Shown in pieces: positions 12,101 through 35,635 of a stretch of DNA of 35,635 nucleotides (positions are counted from its first letter, which is position 1; every line of letters starts with the position of its first letter). This stretch comes from Micromonospora sp. RP3T. Its GTDB lineage: Bacteria; Actinomycetota; Actinomycetes; Mycobacteriales; Micromonosporaceae. The notes under the pieces were generated by a model. It did no database searches and was not told where the DNA came from. It was given only the letters and a program-made list of their open reading frames with translations. The stretch covers positions 1 to 35,635 of the forward strand of contig NZ_PYPS01000055.1 in NCBI RefSeq assembly GCF_003027925.1. The letters are read 5' to 3'. A program made the position numbers and the translations under genes.

Positions 12101-15100
12101 CGCCCAGCGCGTTCGTCGGCTTCTCCCGCCAGCGCGGGCTCGCCCCCGACGGGCGGTGCAAGTCGTTCGCCGCCGGCGCCGACGGCACGAGTTGGGGCGA
12201 GGGCGTCGGCATGCTGCTCGTCGAGCGGCTCAGCGACGCCCGCCGTCGCGGCCACCGGGTCCTCGCGGTGGTGCGGGGCACGGCGGTGAACCAGGACGGC
12301 GCGTCGAACGGCCTGACCGCGCCGAACGGTCCGTCGCAGCAACGCGTCATCCGGCAGGCCCTGGCGAACGCGCGGCTGAGCACCGCCGACGTGGACGCGG
12401 TGGAGGCGCACGGCACCGGCACCACGTTGGGTGACCCGATCGAGGCGCAGGCGGTCCTCGCCACGTACGGGCAGGACCGCGAGACGCCGCTGCTGCTCGG
12501 GTCGGTCAAGTCGAACATCGGGCACACGCAGGCCGCGGCCGGCGTCGCCGGGATCATCAAGATGGTCCTCGCCATGCGGCACGGCATCGTGCCGCCGACG
12601 CTGCACGTGGACGAGCCGTCGCCGCACATCGACTGGACGGCCGGGGCGGTGACGCTGGCGACGGCGCCGACGCCGTGGCCGGCGGTGGACCGACCGCGTC
12701 GGGCGGCGGTGTCGTCGTTCGGGATCTCCGGCACCAACGCCCACGTCATCCTGGAACAGCCCACCGACGTCGCCGAGCCGGCGGGCGCCGGCGAGTCGGC
12801 CGGTGGGCCGGTGCCGGTGCTGCTGTCGGCGCGTACCGACGCGGCGCTCGCCGCCCAGGCCGACCGTTGGGCGCGCTGGCTCGCCGCCGACGCGACGCTG
12901 CGCCCGATCGACGTCGGATGGTCGGCGCTCACCACCCGGCCGACGCTGGAGCAGCGGGCCGTCCTCGGCGTCACCGACCGGGACGACCTGCTGGCCGCGC
13001 TGCGCGCGCTGGCCGGTGGCACGTCCACCGGCACGGTGACCACCGGCCCGGCCGGCCCGCGCGGCCGACTGGCGGTGCTGTTCTCCGGGCAGGGCGCGCA
13101 GCGCGCCGGCATGGGTCGGGAACTGTCCGAGGCGTTCGGTGTGTTCGCGTCCGCGTTGGACGAGGTGTGCGCGGCACTCGATCCGTTGCTGCCGCAGCCG
13201 TTGAAGCCGGTGCTGTTCGGTGACGGTGAGCTGCTGGACCAGACGCAGTTCACGCAGGCGGGTCTGTTCGCGGTCGAGGTGGCGCTGTTCCGGCTCGTCG
13301 AGTCGTTCGGCGTCACCCCGGACTTCGTGGGTGGCCACTCGATCGGTGAGGTGACCGCCGCGTACGTGGCGGGTGTGTTGTCGCTGCCGGACGCGTGTGC
13401 GCTGGTGGCGGCGCGGGGTCGCCTGATGCAGGCGTTGCCGGCCGGTGGCGGGATGCTGGCGGTCGCGGCGCCGGAGGCGGAGGTGGCCGCGTCGATCGGG
13501 GCGCACACCGCGCTGGGGATCGCGGCGGTGAACGGGCCGTCGTCGACGGTGGTGTCCGGTCCGTTCGACGCGCTGGACGAGATCGAGCGCGTCTGGCGGG
13601 AGCGGGGTGTGCGGGTCCGCCGGTTGACGGTGTCGCACGCGTTCCACAGTCCCCTGATGGAGCCGATGCTGGCCGAGTTCCGTACCGTGCTGGCCGGGTT
13701 GACGTTCGCCGCGCCGCTGCTGCCGCTCGTGTCGAACGTGACCGGCGGGCTGGCCGACCCGACCGAGATCACCACCGCCGACTACTGGGTGCGGCACGTG
13801 CGGGAGGCGGTGCGGTTCGCCGACGGGGTCGCCGCGTTGCGCGCGGCCGGGGTGGACACGTTCCTGGAGATCGGCCCGCAGAGCGTGCTGACCGCGTTGG
13901 CGGCGGAGATCCTGCCGGACGACGAGGTGATCGCGGTCGCCGCACAGCGCCGGGACCGCGACGAGACCGGGGCGTTGCTGGCCGGGCTGGCCGAGCTGCA
14001 CGTGCACGGCGTGCGCGTCGACTGGGCACCCTGGTTCGCCGGCACCGGCGCGACCCGCGTCGACCTGCCCACCTACGCGTTCCAGCACGAGCGCTACTGG
14101 CCGGACACGCCGACCCGCACCGACGCCTCCGACGCCGAGTTCTGGGCCGCCGTGGAGAGCGGCGACCTCACCGCGCTCGCCGGTCACCTCGCCGACGACG
14201 CCCTCGACACGCTCGCCCCGGCGCTGCCCGCGCTCACCACGTGGCGGCGGGCCCGCACCCGGCGTACGCCGGCCGACCGGTGGGCGTACCAGGTCACCTG
14301 GAAGCGAATCGACCTCGACGAGCGGCCCGCCATCGGCGGCGCCTGGCTGGTCGTCGGCCCGGCCGGCGAACCCGCCACCGCCGACGTCGCCGCCGCGCTG
14401 GCCGGCGCGGAACTGCGCCCGGTCACCGTCGACCCGGCCACCACCACCCGGGCCGACCTCGCCGCCGCGCTCGGCAAGGCGTTCGCGGACGGGCCGGTCG
14501 ACGGCGTGGTCTCGCTGCTCGGCCTGCACGACGCGCCGCACCCGGACCATCCGGCGCTGCCCGCCGGCACCGCCGCCACGCTGCTGCTGATCCAGGCGCT
14601 GCACGACACCGGCGACACGCCGCCGCTGTGGTGCCTCACCCGGGACGCGGTCGCCACCGACGGCGGCGACCCGGTGCACGGTGCCGCCCAGGGCGGCCTG
14701 TGGGGCCTCGCCCGGGTCGCCGGGCTGGAACTGCCCCGACTGCGCGTCAACCTGCTCGACCTGCCCGCCGGCGACACCGAGCCGGCCCGGCTCGCCGCCG
14801 CGCTCACCGCCGACGGCGACGAGGACCAGGTCGCGCTGCGCGGCGGCGGCCTCTACGCACGCCGCCTGGTCCGCGCCACCCCGGCCGCGCCGGCCGCCGC
14901 CGACCGGTGGCAGCCCACCGGCACGGTGCTGGTCACCGGCGGCACCGGCGCGCTCGGCGCGCACGTCGCCCGCTGGGCAGCAGGCGCCGGCGCGGAGCAC
15001 CTGGTGCTCACCAGCCGGCGCGGCGACGCCGCCCCCGGCGCGGCCGAGCTGCGCGACGAGCTGACCGCGACCGGCGTACGCGTCACGGTCGCCGCCTGCG

Positions 15101-16218
15101 ACGTGGCCGACCGGGACGCGGTCGCCGCGCTGCTGACCCGCCTCGACGCCGACCCGGCGCCGCTGACCGCCGTCGTGCACGCCGCCGGGCTCAACGACGT
15201 GGCGCCGCTGCTCGACACCGACCCGGACCGGCTGGCCGGGGTGCTGACCGGCAAGACCGCCGGCGCGGTGCACCTCGACGAGCTGCTCGGCGACCGGCCG
15301 CTCGACGCGTTCGTGCTGTTCGCGTCCATCGCCGGGGTCTGGGGCAGCGGCGGGCAGGCCGGCTACGCGGCCGGCAACGCCCACCTCGACGCGCTGGCCG
15401 CGCGGCGGCACGCCCGCGGCCTCGCCGCCACCTCGGTGGCCTGGGGACCGTGGGCCGACGGCGGCATGGCCACCGACGACGCGCAGCGGGAACTGGCCCG
15501 ACGCGGCCTGCGGGCGATGGCCCCGGCCGACGCGGTGCACGCCATGCGCGTCGCGGTCGGGCGCAGCGACGCCACCCTCACCGTGGTCGACGTGGACTGG
15601 GCGACGTTCGCCCCCGCGTACGCGTCGAGCCGTCCCCGGCCGTTCCTGGCCGACCTGCCCGAGGCCCGGCAGGCGATCCGCGCCGCCGCGGAGGTCCCCG
15701 CCGACGGGGGCGCGGCGCTGCGCGACCAGCTCCGCGACCTGTCCGCCGAGGACCGGGACCGGCGGCTCGTCGAGCTGGTCCGCGCCGAGGCGGCGGCCGT
15801 GCTCGGCCACGGCGGCCCGGAGCGGGTCAAGCCCCGGCGGGCGTTCAAGGACCTCGGCTTCGACTCGCTGACCGCGGTCGAGCTGCGTAACCGGCTCAAC
15901 CGGGCCACCGGCCTGTCGCTGCCCACCACGCTGGTCTTCGACCACCCCGACCCGGCCGCGCTCGCCGACCACCTGCGCGCCACGCTGCTGCCCGACGCGT
16001 CGACCACGCCGACGACGGACCCGGCCGAGACCGCGGTACGCGAGGCGCTGGCCACCGTCCCGCTCGCCCGCATCCGCGAGGCCGGGCTGCTGGAGCTGCT
16101 GCTCGGCCTCGCCGACGGCGACGGCCCCGCGCCCGAGCCGGACGGCGCGGAGGTCGACCTCGACGACCTCGACACCGACACCCTGATCCGGCTGGCCCTC
16201 GACGGCTCCGAGTCCTGA
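1..16218 (+). CDS. Type I modular polyketide synthase, three modules (5' end outside window)
   Basis: This is a giant cytoplasmic multienzyme that extends a polyketide by three units. It enters the window inside a ketosynthase. The ATG at base 1 is an internal Met of the KS tail (the same Met recurs at 6172 in module 2), so the true start lies upstream. Domain order by residue is KS tail 1-62, AT 163-465, DH 534-801, ER 1009-1326, KR 1331-1555, ACP 1605-1679; KS 1698-2121, AT 2224-2527, DH 2593-2859, ER 3142-3459, KR 3464-3690, ACP 3741-3811; KS 3832-4253, AT 4357-4650, dimerization element 4711-4750, KR 4973-5200, ACP 5257-5325; docking segment 5341-5405. All catalytic motifs examined are intact. 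It ends in TGA, with gene B 21 bases downstream, so the two are surely co-transcribed. Several stretches are near-identical between modules. There is no thioesterase, so the chain passes on to another protein. The family is certain; the product is unknown. Confidence 0.98.
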   Translation: MRHGVVPPTLHADQPSPHVDWTAGAVTLATTAAPWPAVDRPRRAAVSSFGISGTNAHAVIEAAPAAPPAGPEPAAGPGLVAADAVPLLLSARSARALPAQAARLRDHLDAHPDLDLADVGWSLATGRAHHPYRQVTVAAGRDDALAALTAAAPPTAPADAPPKVVFVFPGQGSQWPGMALDLLDSSPAFRDRMRECAAELAGLVDWTPEDVLRGAPDAPPLDRVDVVQPLLFAVMVSLAEVWRSGGVRPDAVIGHSQGEIAAACVAGALTLPDAMRLVVARSRALLALSGRGGMVSVPLSATDTADLVAPWGDRLGVAALNGATVTVVSGDADAVDELLAVAADRDLRARRIAVDYASHCAHVDAVRDDLTAALGTLTPRPSRVVFHSTVTGEPIDTTELDADYWFRNLREPVRLAPVVDALIDSGHRAFVEISPHPVLKVVVQDALDRTPAATPGVVVGSLRRDEHGPRQLLTALGGLHTAGVPVDWAAVFAGSGATRVDLPPYAFQRERFWPEPGTTRGGDVTGAGLGAAGHPLLGAAVRLADADEVVLTGRLSLAAQPWLADHVVAGTVLLPGTALVELAVRAGDEVGAARVRDLTLVAPLALPDTGGVRVQVRVGAPDDAGTRPVTVHAQPDGATDDGWTRHAEGVLAPATGDESTLDAWPPAGAAEVDLAGWYDTLAGHGLAYGPAFRGLRRAWTADGTVCAEVALPAGPADRAGRFEVHPALLDAALHAIGLLPGADATPGPRVPFTFGGVQVHAAGAAALRVRLSRAGDAVRLVAADETGAPVVSVDELVLKGLGASVVPATADRSVLEVTWTARDVPPADRPTAWATLAGVDGAEYPDMDGLVAAVAAGTPAPEAVLLPVGGGQETADGAASDAAAGGDLPDRVRSVTLAVLAAVRSWLAADELADSRLVVTTRGAVAARDGDRITDLAGAAAWGLLRSAQSEHPGRILLVDLDRTPDADVLALLAAAPAGGQVALRDGDVLVPRVTRPAGDRLVPSTERWHVAAVEPGTIDGVALRPTDSPPLAAGEVRVAVRAAGVNFRDVLIALGMYPDASAVMGSEGAGVVLEVGPDVAGLASGDRVFGLFEPGFGPVVVARRDRIARVPAGWSFVAAASVPVVFLTAWYALRNLADLRAGESVLIHSGTGGVGMAAIQIARHLGATVYATASPAKWDTLRSLGVADERIASSRTTEFEGTFLAASDGAGVDVVLDALAGEFVDASLRLLPRGGRFVEMGKTDVRDPDLVAAQHPGVTYRAFELNGAGGERLGQMLTELLDLFETGALTPLPTRTWDVRQARTALRHLSQARHVGKVVLTVPAPAEPDRVTLVTGASGTLAGLVARHLVATGQTRNLLLAARRSPADDPAYAALVDALTDAGATVRAVPVDLTEPGRAAELVAGVDLTAVYHCAGAIADATVTSLDADAVDRVLRPKVDAAWALHEATAGRDLTAFVLFSSIAATLGSPGQGNYAAANAFLDALAAHRRATGLPAASLAWGLWATTSTMTAHLDDGEHRRAIRAGSAPLTDAEGLALLDAARRHGGAHTVLMNVPTSPDPARVPELLRELIRPARRRAAARTAGELSLADRLAALNPTARHNQLLDLVAGSVAAVLGHRSADGVDPQRPFKELGFDSLTSVELRNRLAAATGLRLPATVAFDHPTPVVLAEHLDREIGGRAAPAATPAGTATTAVDEPIAVIGMACRFPGDVRSPEDLWNLVTAGADVIAPFPTDRGWDLAGLLNDGDDRPAPRHGGFLYDAADFDAAFFGINPREALAMDPQQRLLLETSWEALERAGVDPATVRGSSTGVYVGLIYHDYAGTAVGADDDLDGYVGNGSAGSVASGRISYLLGLEGPAVTVDTACSSSLVALHLAAQALRQQECGLALAGGVTVMSSPGMLAEFSRQRGLSPDGRCKAFGADADGTGFAEGVGMLLLERLSDARRNNRRILAMLRGSAVNQDGASSGLTAPNGPSQQRVIRAALANARLSPADVDVVEAHGTGTALGDPIEAQALLATYGQDRPTPLLLGSVKSNIGHTQAAAGVAGIIKMVLAMRHGVVPPTLHADQPSPHVDWTAGAVTLATTAAPWPAVDRPRRAAVSSFGISGTNVHAILEQAPEPAAAPTTPPAVTGDLGTPCVLSARTPDALRAQAGRLAAWIEANPAVPLTDLAHALATGRSAFEHRAVLLPRDRSGLLAGLAAVAADEASSTVVRGAAGTGRLAVLFSGQGAQRAGMGREAYRAFPVFAAALDEVCRHLDPLLPRPLRPVLFAPEGAPEAALLDRTEFTQPALFAVEVALFRLIESFGITPDVVGGHSVGEITAAYVAGVLSLPDAATLVAARGRLMQALPDGGGMLAVAAPEDEVTAALAGYADRVGVAAVNGPSAVVVSGALDALDELERAWRERGLRTRRLRVSHAFHSPLMAPMLDEFRAVVDGLTLDPPRLPVLSNLTGGVAEPDALRDPDYWVRHVRDAVRFADGIDDLRQRHVGTYLEVGPDGVLAGMIRDCLGDDATPVVVPTLRAGRTEGAALLTALAEAYAGGVPVDWTPLTGGGAPLDLPTYPFQRRRFWPDATGWRAGDLTGAGLAAPGHPLLGAAVRLAGADETVLTGRLAVSAQPWLAEHVVAGAVLLPGTALVELVVRAGDEVGAPRVRDLTVTAPLVLPATGGVRVQVRVGAADDTGGRDAAVYAQPDNDPDAEWTRHAEAVLEPAAADEPGLVAWPPPGVTETDLTGWYETLVGHGLTYGPTFQGLRRAWTGHDEVYAEVALPDTTVAGFAVHPALLDAALHPIGLLPGGTGTTGPRVPFAFEGVQVHAAGARLLRVRLSRVGAGVRLVAVDETGAPVVSVDTLVLRELAGTPAPGAGSRSLYAVTWPAEEIPPAEADLTWATLAPARTHDADADRPARGRKTAGRGAARPNTGSPTAGWIDPTGAVPAFPDIAALVAAVEAGTPIPDAILLPIGLPARTADALTGTAGSGVVDAVAGDVAGVVGAVAGDVAGVVGAVDRAGVHGDVPARVRSLTAAVLAAVQAWLAADALADSRLVVVTRSAVSTGDDDRAVDPAAAAVWGLLRSAQSEHPDRIVLVDADAALDRRALGVLATVVADPSPSGGQLALRGDRVCVPRLTRPTNAELAPPATGGWHVAAARPGTLDGVDIVPATPAPLAAGEVRVAVRAAGVNFRDVLIALGMYPDASAVLGSEGAGVVLEVGPGVSGLAVGDRVFGLFEPGFGPEVVARRDRVARVPDGWSFVEAASVPVVFLTAWYALRDLADLRSGESVLIHSGAGGVGMAAIQIARHLGATVYATASPGKWGTLRGLGVADERIASSRTTEFERSFRTASDGAGVDVVLDALAGEFVDASLRLLPRGGRFVEMGKTDLRDPAVVAREHPGVAYRSFDLNEAGGERIGQMLAELLALFTSGALRPLPVRTWDVRQARAALRHLSQARHVGKVVLTVPAPVDPDRVTLVTGASGALAGIVARHLVATGRSRNLLLAARRAPADDPTYAALVEDLETAGATVRVATVDVADDAQVTALLAGVDLTAVHHCAGVIADATIASLDADAVERVLRPKVDAAWALHRATAGHDLAEFVLFSSIAATLGSPGQGNYAAANAFLDALATHRHATGLPATSIGWGAWATGGMAGRLDAGDRQRLGRIGMTGLSAAEGAALLDAAAAQPLPAVVAARLRITGDRTQLPPLLRLLAPTGVRRQARTADTNTSGWAERLAGLAPDEATALLIELVRAQAAAVLGHASAQAVPGTRAFKDLGFDSLTSVELRNRLASATGLRLPATLVFDHPTPERLAEHLHERLGHRPAVAVAATRATATEDDDPIAIIGMACRLPGGVTTPDQLWDLVSTGGDGIAEFPADRGWDLDALYDPDADRAGTSTTRYGGFLPGAADFDPAFFGISPREALAMDPQQRLLLETSWEAFESAGLDPHDRTTTTGVFAGLIHHDYAGRLDASAELEGYLVNGTAGSVASGRVAYVFGLEGPAVTVDTACSSSLVALHLAAQALRAGECDLALAGGVTVMATPSAFVGFSRQRGLAPDGRCKSFAAGADGTSWGEGVGMLLVERLSDARRRGHRVLAVVRGTAVNQDGASNGLTAPNGPSQQRVIRQALANARLSTADVDAVEAHGTGTTLGDPIEAQAVLATYGQDRETPLLLGSVKSNIGHTQAAAGVAGIIKMVLAMRHGIVPPTLHVDEPSPHIDWTAGAVTLATAPTPWPAVDRPRRAAVSSFGISGTNAHVILEQPTDVAEPAGAGESAGGPVPVLLSARTDAALAAQADRWARWLAADATLRPIDVGWSALTTRPTLEQRAVLGVTDRDDLLAALRALAGGTSTGTVTTGPAGPRGRLAVLFSGQGAQRAGMGRELSEAFGVFASALDEVCAALDPLLPQPLKPVLFGDGELLDQTQFTQAGLFAVEVALFRLVESFGVTPDFVGGHSIGEVTAAYVAGVLSLPDACALVAARGRLMQALPAGGGMLAVAAPEAEVAASIGAHTALGIAAVNGPSSTVVSGPFDALDEIERVWRERGVRVRRLTVSHAFHSPLMEPMLAEFRTVLAGLTFAAPLLPLVSNVTGGLADPTEITTADYWVRHVREAVRFADGVAALRAAGVDTFLEIGPQSVLTALAAEILPDDEVIAVAAQRRDRDETGALLAGLAELHVHGVRVDWAPWFAGTGATRVDLPTYAFQHERYWPDTPTRTDASDAEFWAAVESGDLTALAGHLADDALDTLAPALPALTTWRRARTRRTPADRWAYQVTWKRIDLDERPAIGGAWLVVGPAGEPATADVAAALAGAELRPVTVDPATTTRADLAAALGKAFADGPVDGVVSLLGLHDAPHPDHPALPAGTAATLLLIQALHDTGDTPPLWCLTRDAVATDGGDPVHGAAQGGLWGLARVAGLELPRLRVNLLDLPAGDTEPARLAAALTADGDEDQVALRGGGLYARRLVRATPAAPAAADRWQPTGTVLVTGGTGALGAHVARWAAGAGAEHLVLTSRRGDAAPGAAELRDELTATGVRVTVAACDVADRDAVAALLTRLDADPAPLTAVVHAAGLNDVAPLLDTDPDRLAGVLTGKTAGAVHLDELLGDRPLDAFVLFASIAGVWGSGGQAGYAAGNAHLDALAARRHARGLAATSVAWGPWADGGMATDDAQRELARRGLRAMAPADAVHAMRVAVGRSDATLTVVDVDWATFAPAYASSRPRPFLADLPEARQAIRAAAEVPADGGAALRDQLRDLSAEDRDRRLVELVRAEAAAVLGHGGPERVKPRRAFKDLGFDSLTAVELRNRLNRATGLSLPTTLVFDHPDPAALADHLRATLLPDASTTPTTDPAETAVREALATVPLARIREAGLLELLLGLADGDGPAPEPDGAEVDLDDLDTDTLIRLALDGSES
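487..1395 (+). other. Module 1 acyltransferase, predicted methylmalonyl-CoA
   Basis: The domain loads the extender unit onto the module 1 ACP. It starts with the FPGQGSQW motif, has GHSQGE with nucleophile S256, and carries YASH at residues 356-359. YASH with GHSQG is the family signature for methylmalonyl-CoA. The residue after YASH is Cys, where Ser is more usual. Substrate choice is inferred from motifs only. Confidence 0.92.
1600..2403 (+). other. Module 1 dehydratase
   Basis: The double-hotdog DH fold starts at HPLLG. Catalytic H566 sits in HVVAGTVLLP, matching HxxxGxxxxP, and the partner D730 in LLDAALH. The YGPAF motif is present. The domain should dehydrate the 3-hydroxyl made by this module's KR. 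Confidence 0.95.
3025..3978 (+). other. Module 1 enoylreductase
   Basis: An MDR-type ER inserted between the structural half of the KR (about 2431-3024) and its catalytic half. It has NFRDVLIALGMYP near its N-terminus and the NADPH loop HSGTGGVGMAAIQ from H1149. It is 954 bases long, exactly as in module 2. Tyr1058 in GMYP is my candidate for the residue linked in characterised ERs to a 2S methyl branch; an alignment must confirm this. Confidence 0.95.
3091..3192 (+). repeat. Direct repeat: ER N-terminal block, module 1 (copy at 9490-9591)
   Basis: 102 of 102 bases are identical to 9490-9591. Both copies begin abruptly at the ER border, where codon style also changes. Confidence 0.97.
3991..4665 (+). 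other. Module 1 ketoreductase, catalytic half, B-type-like
   Basis: The Rossmann motif reads GASGTLAG (from G1337), with Ala where a Gly is usual. Catalytic residues are S1463, Y1476 and N1480. The LDD motif of B-type KRs reads IAD (1419-1421), keeping the final Asp. Eight residues before the Tyr is Leu, not Trp, so it is not A-type. B-type suits a module with DH and ER. Confidence 0.9.
4813..5037 (+). other. Module 1 acyl carrier protein
   Basis: The four-helix ACP has the phosphopantetheine site ELGFDSL with S1639, followed by the usual LRNRL and FDHPTP motifs. A short Ala/Thr/Pro linker joins it to the module 2 KS. Confidence 0.96.
5092..6363 (+). other. Module 2 ketosynthase
   Basis: A complete decarboxylating condensing domain. 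C1868 is in DTACSSS, H2003 in HGTGT, and K2036 and H2041 in KSNIGH. All catalytic residues are present. It condenses the module 1 chain with the module 2 extender. Confidence 0.97.
6172..6337 (+). repeat. Direct repeat, copy 2: KS tail block shared by modules 1 and 2
   Basis: Second copy of the 1-166 block, in the module 2 KS. Sequence after it diverges quickly in the KS-AT linker. Confidence 0.98.
6670..7581 (+). other. Module 2 acyltransferase, predicted malonyl-CoA
   Basis: GHSVGE with nucleophile S2319 and HAFH at 2419-2422 mark malonyl-CoA specificity in this family. It is related to the ATs of modules 3, 5, 6 and 7 but is the most divergent of that group around its first 150 residues. 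Confidence 0.93.
7777..8577 (+). other. Module 2 dehydratase
   Basis: H2625 is in HVVAGAVLLP and D2786 in LLDAALH, with YGPTF between them. All motifs of an active DH are present. The domain is closely similar to the module 1 DH. Confidence 0.95.
8947..9012 (+). repeat. Perfect 33-bp tandem duplication in the KR structural half of module 2
   Basis: Two exact 33-base units (8947-8979 and 8980-9012) each encode AVAGDVAGVVG. Part-units flank them: 8935-8946 resembles the unit's last 12 bases and 9013-9018 its start. Both copies are in frame. The repeat lies between DH and ER in a low-complexity linker that is about 75 residues longer than in module 1. Confidence 0.97.
9424..10377 (+). other. 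Module 2 enoylreductase
   Basis: Same architecture and length as the module 1 ER. It carries GMYP (Y3191) and the NADPH loop HSGAGGVGMAAIQ. With a malonyl extender in this module there is no methyl branch, so the ER simply gives a methylene pair. Its first part is identical in DNA to module 1 for 102 bases. Confidence 0.95.
9490..9591 (+). repeat. Direct repeat: ER N-terminal block, module 2 (copy at 3091-3192)
   Basis: Second copy of the ER block; differences resume at 9592. A further 72-base identical run near the ER C-terminal half (around 10062-10133) matches module 1. Confidence 0.97.
10390..11070 (+). other. Module 2 ketoreductase, catalytic half, B-type-like
   Basis: Rossmann motif GASGALAG from G3470. 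Catalytic S3596, Y3609 and N3613. The LDD position reads IAD (3552-3554), preceded by HCAG, as in module 1. There is Leu, not Trp, eight residues before the Tyr. The module 1 and 2 KRs form a pair distinct from those of modules 5-7. Confidence 0.9.
11221..11433 (+). other. Module 2 acyl carrier protein
   Basis: Phosphopantetheine site DLGFDSL with S3772, followed by LRNRL and FDHPTP. It is linked by a short Ala/Thr-rich segment to the module 3 KS. Confidence 0.96.
11494..12759 (+). other. Module 3 ketosynthase
   Basis: C4002 is in DTACSSS, H4137 in HGTGT, and K4170 and H4175 in KSNIGH, so it is complete. From about 12262 to its end the codons shift from C-ending to G/T-ending and resemble the module 7 KS at DNA level. 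Confidence 0.97.
13069..13950 (+). other. Module 3 acyltransferase, predicted malonyl-CoA
   Basis: GHSIGE with S4447 and HAFH at 4546-4549 indicate malonyl-CoA. The stretch 13096-13331 is nearly identical in DNA to the module 5 AT of the other gene. Confidence 0.94.
13096..13331 (+). repeat. Direct repeat: AT block of module 3 (copy at 22552-22787)
   Basis: I count four mismatches in 236 bases against the module 5 AT in gene B (13122, 13123, 13204, 13205). The run 13206-13331 (126 bases) is perfect. Confidence 0.95.
14131..14250 (+). other. Module 3 dimerization element before KR
   Basis: Residues 4711-4750 run from EFW through an acidic two-helix segment to LPALTTWRR. This matches the dimerization element known upstream of KRs in modules that lack a DH. 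No HxxxGxxxxP or DAALH motif follows the AT, so there is no DH remnant. Confidence 0.8.
14917..15600 (+). other. Module 3 ketoreductase, catalytic half, A1-type
   Basis: The structural half lies at about 14260-14916. The Rossmann motif GGTGALG starts at G4980. Catalytic residues are S5109, Y5122 and N5126. Trp5114 is eight residues before the Tyr and the LDD motif is absent: the A-type signature. Gln, not His, three residues before the Tyr points to A1. The predicted product is an L-configured (3S) hydroxyl. Confidence 0.92.
15769..15975 (+). other. Module 3 acyl carrier protein
   Basis: Phosphopantetheine site DLGFDSL with S5289, followed by LRNRL and FDHPDP. It is the last carrier of gene A and is followed by the docking segment. 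Confidence 0.96.
16021..16215 (+). other. C-terminal docking segment of gene A product
   Basis: About 65 residues follow the last ACP. They contain a hydrophobic helix (LARIREAGLLELLLGLA), an acidic Pro-rich linker and a final helix (DLDTDTLIRLALDGSES). This is the layout of class 1 C-terminal docking domains, which pair with an N-terminal coiled coil such as the one opening gene B. Confidence 0.88.
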
Positions 16219-16239
16219 CGCCCACGTACGGAGTAGATG
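16219..16239 (+). promoter_or_regulatory. Intergenic gap with ribosome-binding site for gene B
   Basis: The 21 bases between the genes hold GGAG at 16230-16233, followed by tandem ATGs at 16237 and 16240. Spacing (six bases against three) favours 16240. There is no room for a promoter or terminator, so the genes are one transcription unit. Confidence 0.85.

Positions 16240-35635
<19,396 letters not shown>

Noticed and set aside
13951..14916. Possible degenerate DH in module 3
   Set aside because: No HxxxGxxxxP, YGPxF or LLDAALH remnant is seen. The segment is a dimerization element followed by the KR structural half.
13395..15890. An 831-codon plus-strand frame overlapping module 3
   Set aside because: It lies in a different frame from the AT, KR and ACP of module 3, and its product is an Arg/Gly/Ala-rich shadow typical of high-G+C coding DNA.
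16237..16239. Alternative start codon for gene B
   Set aside because: It is only three bases from the GGAG site, against six for the ATG at 16240. It would add one Met only, so it is not excluded but is less likely.

Overview
The window is the interior of one type I modular (cis-AT) polyketide synthase locus, read entirely on the + strand. Base composition is very high in G+C, and codons end overwhelmingly in C or G. Domain sequences are of actinobacterial type. A rare actinomycete such as a Micromonosporaceae member or a Streptomyces would fit, but nothing here fixes the genus. No gene outside the PKS is present.

Layout: gene A (1-16218) enters from the left, already inside a ketosynthase. 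It carries module 1 (KS tail-AT-DH-ER-KR-ACP), module 2 (KS-AT-DH-ER-KR-ACP), module 3 (KS-AT-KR-ACP) and a C-terminal docking segment. After 21 bases containing a GGAG ribosome-binding site, gene B starts at 16240 and runs off the right edge with at least 6465 codons. It carries an N-terminal docking helix, module 4 (KS-AT-KR-ACP), modules 5 and 6 (each KS-AT-DH-KR-ACP) and module 7 (KS-AT-DH-partial KR). Module numbers are local to this window; loading and release modules lie outside.

How they work together: the docking segment of gene A should pass the chain to gene B. AT motifs predict methylmalonyl-CoA in modules 1 and 4 (YASH) and malonyl-CoA in modules 2, 3, 5, 6 and 7 (HAFH). Reductive domains predict full reduction in 1 and 2, hydroxyls in 3 and 4 (both A1-type KR, both with a dimerization element instead of DH), and double bonds in 5, 6 and probably 7. 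The inferred chain segment is -CH2-CH(CH3)-CH2-CH2-CH(OH)-CH2-CH(OH)-CH(CH3)-(CH=CH)3-CO-: a saturated part, a 1,3-diol and then a conjugated triene. This suits a polyene macrolide or macrolactam, but I cannot name the product.

The most notable feature beyond the assembly-line logic is its patchwork DNA. There are perfectly identical blocks between modules (166, 126 and 102 bp), sharp local changes from C-ending to G/T-ending codons, and a perfect 33-bp tandem duplication inside module 2. Together they point to recent intragenic and intergenic recombination or gene conversion. I found no mobile element, RNA gene, CRISPR array, riboswitch or non-PKS system.
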